From Ensifer sp. LCM 4579 (GTDB lineage: Bacteria; Pseudomonadota; Alphaproteobacteria; Rhizobiales; Rhizobiaceae): a DNA stretch of 38,727 nucleotides. The stretch lies in NCBI RefSeq assembly GCF_001854885.1, contig NZ_MDDV01000002.1, forward strand, positions 38,548-77,274, in the 5' to 3' direction. Of the stretch, positions 32,885 through 38,727 are shown piece after piece (the first letter of the stretch is position 1; each line of letters begins with the position of its first letter). The notes beneath the pieces are model-generated. The model was not told the DNA's origin. It ran no database searches and was given only the letters and a program-made list of their open reading frames with translations. Made by a program: the position numbers and the translations under genes.

Positions 32885-35317
32885 TCAGATCCTCGTGAAG
32901 GGCAGGCGGTCGGCGAAGACGGGCACAGGTCTAAGGTTGGGATTGCTCACCCAAGCCCAACTCTCGTCTCGCCTCCACGCCTTGGCTACATTCTTGATCG
33001 CGGAGCGGAAGGAAATGCCCTGCTCGCAGCCGACCAGCATCAGCAAACTCTGCGGTCGGCTGTACGCGACGTAGTAGAGCCGGATCAGATCCTCGAAGGT
33101 CCGCTGCATACCCGACCTGCGCTGGCGCGCGGGGCCGACGGGAGTGACGGTGGCGAGATCGTTCTCTAGGCGCACCACCGGACTCTCCTCTTCGGGGAAC
33201 CGCCGGAAGCGGTTCATGCGGTGGTTGGTCCTGAAGTCGGAGGAGACGTCGACGATCACCAGCGGGAACTCCAATCCTTTGGCTTGGTGGATCGTCATGA
33301 TGTTCAGCCTGTCGCGTGGCACGCTCGGCATGATCTCCTCGTCAACGGCGATTAGGTTCTCGGCGATCGGACTGAGTACGTCCCGGATGGCCCCGTTCAC
33401 AGAACGACCCCGGTGGGGTTCGTCGCGCTGGATCGCGGCCTTGTAGCCTGAGAAGGTGGACGCCGCCGCGACGGTGCGGGTGATCGCCTCGAGGTAAACC
33501 TGCGCCTCTGGATCGTCCTGGAAGGGTGGAAACCACGGCAGGAAGCTGTAGCAGATGTCGAGCATGGGCCACTCCGTCTCGTCGCCCCGGCCATCGACCG
33601 CAAACGACTGCCACCGCCGGACCTTTTCAGAGAGGAGGTCACCGCGAGGTCCCCTCGGATTCAACGCCTGCATCGCCTGCGCGGCTGCCCGCCACGCGTC
33701 GAGGAAGACATTGGCTTCGTTGGTCAGGAACGCCTCGGTCTGCCTCGCACCCCGCATCCCCGGCGCCGGCGCGGGATCGATGCACTCTAGGAGCAGGCCG
33801 AGGAATTGCTGCACAATCTCGACGTCGCGCAGTGCGCGGCCCCGTGGATTGAATACCGCGAGGCCGCGCACCTCGAGTTGTCGACGGAGCAGTAGTGGGA
33901 GCCGCTCCTTTCCAGGCTGTCCAAAGAAAGATGCGCCCCGCTCGTTGACGGTGGATGCGAGAAACACGGCGTCGCCAAGGTCGCCACCATCCTCGGCGGC
34001 CATGATTGGCTCGGTGAGCGTGTCTTCGTGCGTCCGCGGTATGCGCCCTCCCTGCCGGAACACGCGATGCAAGAACTCGGCGAGGTCGGCCGCCAGCGTG
34101 TCCGCGTCCTGGCGGAACATTCCAATCACGCCGACGTCCGCCGGACCGGCAATGGAGACCACCCGCCGGTGGAATGGCGGCGGCAGCGGCACCCTGGCCG
34201 GTGCAAAATCGGGGTCGTTCTCGACATGGGCGGAGAAGAACTCGACGATCTGCGAGGATGAGCGGTAGTTATCCTCCAGGCACACCAGCGCGGGTTCCGT
34301 GCAGCCGAGTTCAGAGACGGCGCGCGCGCTGAAGTCGCGGAAGAGTTCGATCGTGGCGCCACGGAAGCGGTAGAGCGACTGATCGTCGTCGCCGACGACG
34401 GTGAGAGAGGCGCTGGTCCGCCGCACCAACTCGAAGTAGATCGCCTCCTGCAGAGGGTTGGTGTCCTGGTACTCGTCGACCATGAGCATGCGAAGCGACT
34501 GCATGCTCCTGGGGAGGCGGCCGACATTCAGTCGGTCGAGGAAGCGCTGCTCGAGCAGAGCGAAGTCCATCTGGTTGGTGCCAGCGAGGTGCGTCTCGTA
34601 GCGTTCCTTGATCCGCAGGATCGCCTGCCGGAACGCGGCGTCCGAATGCGGCCCCGCGTAGGCGGCCAAGTCGACGCGGTCCTGTACAAGACGGTCGATG
34701 ATCGTCCGCACGATCTCTGTCGCCTCCCCGTTGTTGCGGACCGGATCACCCGAAAAACCATAGCGCCCGAGGTACGCTTTAAAGGGGTCACCCAGGTTTC
34801 GGAGTTCCGTCCATACTTCGCCACGGCGGTAGAGGATCGCACGGGCCGCGGACTGCTCGAGGATCACCGGCGGAGCCTCGTTAGGCTCGCGCATGTCCCT
34901 CACAGCATCCTCGCAGATGCTGTCGAGCGTTCCGGCTATGTACCGGTTCACGTCGAGCTTCGAGAGGTGGCGCACATGGGCCTCATCGCCCGCCTGGCTT
35001 GCGCGGGTTATCAGGTACGCACGCAAGCTCGTCCCCCACTCGATCAGACGCGAACGGATCTCGCGTCCCGCCTTCTCCGTGAACGTCGTGATGAGGATGT
35101 CCTCGGGCGCAATCCCGTCTACAAACGTGTACCGCAGCGCACGCAGCACCAGTGTGGTCGTCTTGCCGGTGCCGGGCCCGGCAACGACAAGGAGCGGGAC
35201 GTCATCGCCTGCGCCGATTGCGTCCAGTTGGCGCTGGTTCGGTCTGTGTGTCGAAAGGGCTTCGGCGACGAGTGCCGGAAACTCCTCGAGGGTGGCCGCC
35301 GTGACGAAGTCGGGCAC
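32885..35317 (-). CDS. UvrD/Rep-like superfamily 1 DNA helicase
   Basis: An 810-residue UvrD/PcrA-like helicase. Motif I is VAGPGTGKTTT (Lys52), motif Ia ITTFTEKAGREIRSRL, motif II VDEYQDTNPLQ (about 280-290), motif III GDDDQSLYRFRGA, motif IV LEDNYRSS, motif V TIHQAKGLEFPLVIV and motif VI YYVAYSRPQ. The N-terminal Q-motif RPNQRQLDAI is present. It is a little longer than UvrD and lacks a nuclease domain of its own; the nuclease is encoded by the next gene. The start at GTG 35317 is certain enough because AGGAGG lies at the ideal distance. It is the first gene of a three-gene minus-strand operon. GajB of Gabija is also UvrD-like, but the GajA ATPase/TOPRIM partner is absent, so this is not Gabija. 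Confidence 0.9.
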   Translation of the reverse strand: MPDFVTAATLEEFPALVAEALSTHRPNQRQLDAIGAGDDVPLLVVAGPGTGKTTTLVLRALRYTFVDGIAPEDILITTFTEKAGREIRSRLIEWGTSLRAYLITRASQAGDEAHVRHLSKLDVNRYIAGTLDSICEDAVRDMREPNEAPPVILEQSAARAILYRRGEVWTELRNLGDPFKAYLGRYGFSGDPVRNNGEATEIVRTIIDRLVQDRVDLAAYAGPHSDAAFRQAILRIKERYETHLAGTNQMDFALLEQRFLDRLNVGRLPRSMQSLRMLMVDEYQDTNPLQEAIYFELVRRTSASLTVVGDDDQSLYRFRGATIELFRDFSARAVSELGCTEPALVCLEDNYRSSSQIVEFFSAHVENDPDFAPARVPLPPPFHRRVVSIAGPADVGVIGMFRQDADTLAADLAEFLHRVFRQGGRIPRTHEDTLTEPIMAAEDGGDLGDAVFLASTVNERGASFFGQPGKERLPLLLRRQLEVRGLAVFNPRGRALRDVEIVQQFLGLLLECIDPAPAPGMRGARQTEAFLTNEANVFLDAWRAAAQAMQALNPRGPRGDLLSEKVRRWQSFAVDGRGDETEWPMLDICYSFLPWFPPFQDDPEAQVYLEAITRTVAAASTFSGYKAAIQRDEPHRGRSVNGAIRDVLSPIAENLIAVDEEIMPSVPRDRLNIMTIHQAKGLEFPLVIVDVSSDFRTNHRMNRFRRFPEEESPVVRLENDLATVTPVGPARQRRSGMQRTFEDLIRLYYVAYSRPQSLLMLVGCEQGISFRSAIKNVAKAWRRDESWAWVSNPNLRPVPVFADRLPFTRI

Positions 35318-35855
35318 TTTGTCCTCCTACTCGCCGGCCAGATTGGCCGGCTGGCCTACTAGAACGATGTTTCCGAGAAAGCTGGGCTCGTCGGTAGCAC
35401 ATTCCACCGCTTTCCGAAAATCGGCAAGAAGCTGCTCCGCCTCCTCAATGCGCCACGCATAGGATCGCTAATGTACTGGAACTTCGTGAAGAAACTTGTC
35501 TCCGAGGACTTCGAAGACGGTGTGTTGAAGGCGATGGTCATGCCGAGCTTCCCTCGTATGCAGTTCGGTCGCGGGAGAAATTACACAATTGGCAATTGAT
35601 TCTCACGCTTCGTCAATCAGGGATTCAAGTTGTCGCGTCACGGCGTCGCCGGATCGTGATGTTGGTGGTAAGAGGCCATTCGGAACGCTGCAAGGGGGAT
35701 CGCGCCAGGTCCACTGCGTTTGCGCGGGCTTTGCGAAAGAGGGTGAGGCGACAGCAGGACGCTCCCCTAGGCCACCAGACCAGGGGGGCAGGGCCTGGGG
35801 GCAACGACTTCGGGATCGGCGCGGAAGATTTCCGCAGAATTAGTTTGGGAAAAGC

Positions 35856-35945
35856 ATGACGGCACCCGATGCTAAGAAGCAGCCGGCCAAGTCTCCAGCG
35901 GAGCGAAAGCGGGACGAACGGCGCCGAAAGCGGAATGCAGCATGA
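35856..35945 (+). CDS. Small basic ORF, 29 residues
   Basis: ATG 35856 to TGA 35945 encodes MTAPDAKKQPAKSPAERKRD followed by a run of Arg and Lys. The SPAER-x-R-x-x-R-R pattern is common at the N-terminus of small plasmid or phage DNA-associated proteins, which normally continue for 50 or more residues. Here it stops after the basic segment and is probably a truncated gene. The ribosome site is weak (GGGAAAAG). Confidence 0.3.
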   Translation: MTAPDAKKQPAKSPAERKRDERRRKRNAA

Positions 35946-36066
35946 GCGCTCACTGGAAGCGGGGCTAGGACGCACCGGTGAACTCGATCGCATACTTATC
36001 GATCTTAATTTTCACTATTTGAATATTGAACGGACTCAGTTCCTTCCTGCTTGTCATGGAGACACT

Positions 36067-36102
36067 GAACCAGCTTCAGGGCTAGAACCAGCTTCAGGGC
36101 TA
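36067..36102. repeat. Perfect tandem repeat, two 18-bp units
   Basis: The unit GAACCAGCTTCAGGGCTA occurs twice in direct contact, at 36067-36084 and 36085-36102. In one frame it would encode six-residue repeats containing PASGLE. It lies in the degenerate region and is probably a slippage or recombination product. Confidence 0.85.
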
Positions 36103-36497
36103 TACTCGGGGCACCGATGGCAGCGCCGGCCGCTGCTGCGCCGAGGTCGATGCCCGCACTCAGGTCGTCAACACCTTCGATGCGGAGTCGTCCCTGTCGC
36201 AGGCGATGTCCACACGGCTGGCGTGAAGCCATCCTCAACGCCGTGGGTGCCCAGCCGGGCGCATTCAAGGCCGCTCTGAACGGGGGTGATGGATGGCTGA
36301 CGTTCTGACAGAGATCGAGGTCGAAGGCGGGAGAAAGGGCCGAACCGGGTCTTCGCGCCGATGGCGTTCGGGTTGGGCATGAGCATCCAGCAGTTCAAAA
36401 AGCTGACCGCAGAACAAAAGCGTTCGGCATGGAATGCCTACAACCGCCTAACTGGCCTGGTGCCTTCGATCGGCCGCGTCCTGCTGCCGATCACCGC

Positions 36498-36981
36498 GCA
36501 CGCTCGCCTCGCGCATGCGTTCAAGGAATTCGTCGCGGAGTGCAGCCAGGATTGCCGCATGGGCCTCGTCGTTCTCCTCCTCCGGCGTCGTCCGGGGTGA
36601 GACCGTGTCGAGCGGTTTTGCGATGACACCGTTCTCTTCGGCGGCACCACCGTCTTCTTGTAGAACTCGCGGAATTCCGGCTCCTGCATCAGGAGTGCCA
36701 CGTCGATGCGTTCCGGGGCCATCGCCAGCAGCGTCTTGCCCTGATTTGTCGCAACAAAGCGTCCGCGCGCGGGGGACGCGATCAAGCCGGCCTTGTTCAT
36801 GTAGAACTTTGCCCAGTGGATGCGGTTGTGTAGTACTCTTTGACGTCCGCTCAGCAGGAACTCGTCCCGCTCTTCCGGCGTCAGACCCAGGTCATTGGAA
36901 ATCCGTTCCGCGACGTCAGCGAGGCGGGTTTCGCCTGCGGCGGGGCCGAAGGACGGGAAGCATGAGGGTCTGGTATCGCAT
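36498..36981 (-). pseudogene. Remnant of Mrr-type type IV restriction gene, catalytic domain missing
   Basis: On the minus strand ATG 36981 opens MRYQTLMLPVLR, the usual start of the Mrr N-terminal domain. After one frameshift near 36930 the frame reads AGETRLADVAERIS, LTPEERDEFLLSGRQRV and HNRIHWAKFYMNKAGLI, then RFVATNQGKTLLA and EPEFREFYKK, which is the winged-helix Mrr_N pattern. A second frameshift near 36650 leads to TTPEEENDEAHAAILAALRD and EFLERMREASV, the linker helix that normally precedes the catalytic domain. The sequence then loses all similarity near 36498, so the PD-(D/E)XK nuclease domain is absent. Mrr proteins cleave modified DNA; loss of such a nuclease next to a DNA-modification island makes biological sense. 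Confidence 0.75.
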
Positions 36982-37046
36982 GGTCGAGTTCAAGCGGCTC
37001 AATGAAGACTTCTTCGGCGAGTAGTGAAGGGGATAATCGGTACAGA

Positions 37047-37065
37047 GAGCGGAAATCATTTCCGC
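37047..37065. repeat. 19-bp perfect palindrome, right copy
   Basis: AGCGGAAAT (37047-37055) and ATTTCCGCT (37057-37065) are exact reverse complements around a single C. The element lies between the HNH gene stop and the Mrr remnant. It is 17/19 identical to the element at 2845-2863. It could act as a stem after the HNH gene, but no T tract follows on either strand. Confidence 0.6.
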
Positions 37066-37070
37066 TACCC

Positions 37071-38006
37071 TCAACCCTTGAACACCCGCTCACGATGATA
37101 CTGGAGAAATTGGAAATGCGGCCGTTCGTCCGGCCGTGATGGGACGAGCAAGCGCCGCTCCGGATTGATGAGTCGCGTGATGGTGTCGGGCACGCCGCCA
37201 TCTGCGATCAGTAAGCTGTAGTCATCATCAACCGAGATCAGCCCCCGGTCGAACATCCAGTGCACGGTGCCGGAGAGTGCGAGGCCGTTTCGCACGCTAT
37301 CCGGGCCACCGTGCGCCACGGGGCGAATGTGCGCTGCCTGAACTTCCGATCGCCCGCCACCGTTGATGAGCTTGAGGCCGGTGACGGCGCAGGTGTCGTG
37401 ATAGGCCGTCTTTATGGCTGCGGAGAAAGCGCGGTCCCGGAAGGGGCGTTGAAGCACCTGGGTGACGATACGGCGATCGATGCTGTCGGCCTCGTAGGGC
37501 ATCTGCGGGTTGTCACCAAATCCGACGCGCGCTTCCTCGGCCGGATCCGGCACCGGCCGTTCGCGGTCACGCTTCCCGAGGACATGGGCGAAGCCGGCGC
37601 CGAGGATCAGGTCATACTCGGCGTCGGGAATGTTCCGGACGGCGCGGCCAAACGCGCCCTTGTTCGTCGAGCCATCCTCCTTGCGCAGGCCGCTCTCATA
37701 ATAGTGCTCCGCTTCTTTGAATGGGACGGCATGATCGAAAGGCAGAAAGTCCTCTATCAGCGCGTAGAAGTGGTCGGGTTTCGATGGATCATCGATGATG
37801 TCGGCAATTCGCGCCGTCGCGAAATACGCCTGTCTGCCACCTGTCTTCATCAGGTCGCCGCTCGGACGCCTTGGTTCATAATAGACGATCCAGTCGCCGC
37901 GCGCCGCCTCGACCTGACGCAAGTAAGTCCGCGGAAAATGATACCGCTGTTCCGGGAGATCGTCGTAGGTCGGATCGACCTTGGTGGTGAGTATGGCCTT
38001 AGCCAT
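37071..38006 (-). CDS. HNH endonuclease with possible PUA/EVE-like N-terminal domain
   Basis: A 311-residue protein. The C-terminal third is an HNH_2-like nuclease: CAVTGLKL at 206-213, AAHIRPVAHGG with His226, RNGLAL with Asn240, and HWMFDRGL with His249. The N-terminal 100 residues (YHFPRTYLRQVEAARGDWIV with YYEPRR, then AYFATARIADIIDDP and FYALIEDFLPFDHAVPF) have the rhythm of PUA-like/EVE modules: a W-I-V-Y-Y strand, a G-x-A-x-I strand and a final strand pair. Such domains read modified bases, and fusions to HNH nucleases are known modification-dependent restriction enzymes. The N-terminal assignment is my inference; the HNH is secure. It is monocistronic, starts at ATG 38006, and diverges from the DUF3102-like gene. 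Confidence 0.85.
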   Translation of the reverse strand: MAKAILTTKVDPTYDDLPEQRYHFPRTYLRQVEAARGDWIVYYEPRRPSGDLMKTGGRQAYFATARIADIIDDPSKPDHFYALIEDFLPFDHAVPFKEAEHYYESGLRKEDGSTNKGAFGRAVRNIPDAEYDLILGAGFAHVLGKRDRERPVPDPAEEARVGFGDNPQMPYEADSIDRRIVTQVLQRPFRDRAFSAAIKTAYHDTCAVTGLKLINGGGRSEVQAAHIRPVAHGGPDSVRNGLALSGTVHWMFDRGLISVDDDYSLLIADGGVPDTITRLINPERRLLVPSRPDERPHFQFLQYHRERVFKG

Positions 38007-38363
38007 GGGATGGACTTGCTCTCACTCTGCAAATCAGGCTGCGGGACCTTGTTACCAGGTGGCAGGCTGACTTGAAAAGACCCGGATGCTCCCGCCGTTT
38101 CAGCCCTACTTTAAGCGGACGGCACGCACGTATTAATTGTGCTTGTTGCTTGCGTTCGCGGAAGTGAAAATTTTTTGAATTGATACCGACATGAAGTAAT
38201 TTAAGGTATTTTAAAGTAATTATTGACGCATAATTCAATGCGATACTTGGAAACAATTTATTGCAAAACTTATGATTGCTTTCCTATGGCCGACTGTTCT
38301 GAGATAATAGAGGGGTAAAGGCGATTATGCTTTTATGACCATCCCTCTTACATGGAGATAACC
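38007..38363. promoter_or_regulatory. AT-rich divergent intergenic region
   Basis: About 357 bases lie between the divergent HNH and DUF3102-like genes. The part from 38150 to 38340 is strikingly AT-rich in a GC-rich neighbourhood. It contains two AAGTAATT direct repeats, at 38194-38201 and 38214-38221, exactly 20 bases apart (about two helical turns), as well as TTTAAGGTATTTTAAA between them. It should hold promoters for both genes; a GATAAT at about 38301-38306 could be a -10 box for the plus-strand gene. Repressor binding or an origin-like role is possible but unproven. Confidence 0.4.
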
Positions 38364-38727
38364 ATGACCAAGACTGCCAACGCATCCGCTCTCCCGTCCG
38401 CCGCCCGCACGTTCTACGAAGCCAACGCTGTCGCAGAAGACATCAAGAGCCAGCTCGAAGAGACGGCCATGTTCCTCATCAGCGTTTCGCGCCGTTCGAC
38501 CGAAGAGACCTTCAAGCTCGGCGAGCATCTTGAACGCGCAGCCGGGCTGCTCCCGGAAGGAACGTTGGAAAAGTGGGCCGTCGAGCGCTGCGGCTATACC
38601 GCGCGCCACGTCCGGACCCAGCGCGCAGTGTTTCGCAACCTGGCTCGCTACAAGGACATCCTGGTGGAACTGGCCGTCGGCCCGACGGTTCTTGGAAAGC
38701 TGAGTGCTGCGGAGCCCGAGCAGATCG
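38364..38727 (+). CDS. DUF3102-like protein, 3' end outside window
   Basis: The frame starts at ATG 38364, with GGAGAT about seven bases upstream, and stays open for 121 codons to the end of the window. It begins MTKTANASALPSAARTFYEA and contains FKLGEHLERAAGLLPEGTLE followed by WAVERCGYTARHVRTQR. The pattern of a helix with LGxxLxxAxxLLPxGxxxxW and a helix-turn-helix-like GYTARHVRTQ segment resembles DUF3102 proteins, found on plasmids, phages and islands and thought to bind DNA. Function is unknown. The promoter region upstream is unusually AT-rich. Confidence 0.6.
   Translation, partial: MTKTANASALPSAARTFYEANAVAEDIKSQLEETAMFLISVSRRSTEETFKLGEHLERAAGLLPEGTLEKWAVERCGYTARHVRTQRAVFRNLARYKDILVELAVGPTVLGKLSAAEPEQI

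Larger units (their letters stand above)
35318..36497. other. Gene-poor, probably degenerate region
   Basis: I find no intact gene of normal size here. One plus-strand frame (35363-35599) reads well but has no start before an internal ATG at 35471; it contains MYWNFVKKLVSEDFED and ends RGRNYTIGN, and looks like the 3' end of a truncated gene. Another frame opens at 36361 with MAFGLGMSIQQFKKLTAEQK and continues sensibly to about 36470, then enters the antisense of the Mrr remnant, so it may be a gene cut off at a recombination junction. The region also contains a small basic ORF and an 18-bp tandem repeat, listed separately. This patchwork of ends is typical of an island border that has undergone repeated insertion and deletion. 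Confidence 0.45.

Noticed and set aside
31328..35317. Gabija system
   Set aside because: The helicase is UvrD-like as in GajB, but no GajA-type ATPase/TOPRIM gene is present; the partner is a PDDEXK nuclease.
34589..35462. Long plus-strand open frames opposite the UvrD-like helicase
   Set aside because: They are antisense to motifs I and Ia of the helicase, whose start has a perfect Shine-Dalgarno.
1..38727. tRNA genes, CRISPR arrays, complete insertion sequences
   Set aside because: I saw no tRNA-like cloverleaf, no regularly spaced repeats and no intact transposase or integrase gene; therefore no integration site for the island is proposed beyond the two palindromes.

Overview
The window comes from a high-GC alphaproteobacterium. 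Codon choice, GC-rich coding with many CGATC/GCCGATC words, and a GTCCGCTT/AAGCGGAC inverted repeat suggest a sphingomonad-like host, but this is inference and no 16S or housekeeping gene is present. The content is an accessory defence island with remnants of older mobile or defence genes at both ends.

Layout: (1) 1-2.8 kb: the end of an unidentified gene, a small protein resembling the DUF4258 group, a GIY-YIG plus DEDDh exonuclease fusion, and a decayed small gene behind it. (2) 3.07-3.95 kb: an unrecognised protein. (3) 4.16-22.27 kb, plus strand: eight tightly overlapping genes in the order dpdE-F-G-H-I-J-K-D, the helicase/ATPase/PLD part of the Dpd system, which restricts DNA lacking 7-deazaguanine modification. 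(4) 22.46-30.85 kb, minus strand and convergent with (3): a ten-gene operon in transcription order dpdC, a dpdB-type gene, dpdA, a second dpdB-type gene, queE, queD, queC, a VUT/YhhQ-type precursor transporter, a three-helix membrane protein and a HAD hydrolase. It makes preQ0 and inserts it into DNA. (5) 31.3-35.3 kb, minus strand: a UvrD-like helicase, a PD-(D/E)XK nuclease with AddB/Cas4-like cysteines, and a third small gene broken by an in-frame amber codon. (6) 35.3-37.0 kb: degenerate DNA including the N-terminal half of an Mrr-type type IV restriction gene without its catalytic domain. (7) 37.07-38.0 kb: an HNH nuclease with a possible PUA/EVE-like N-terminal domain. (8) After an AT-rich divergent region, the start of a DUF3102-like gene that runs off the window.

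How it works together: QueD, QueE and QueC convert dihydroneopterin triphosphate to preQ0. No folE is in the window, so GTP cyclohydrolase I must come from elsewhere. DpdA, a DNA-acting relative of tRNA-guanine transglycosylase, exchanges guanine for preQ0 with a DpdB partner, and DpdC converts the nitrile to the amide (ADG). The plus-strand operon supplies the restriction machinery. Less usual features are two DpdB-type paralogues flanking dpdA, a precursor transporter plus membrane protein plus HAD hydrolase in the modification operon, the adjacent helicase-nuclease module, and a similar 19-bp palindrome near each end of the island.
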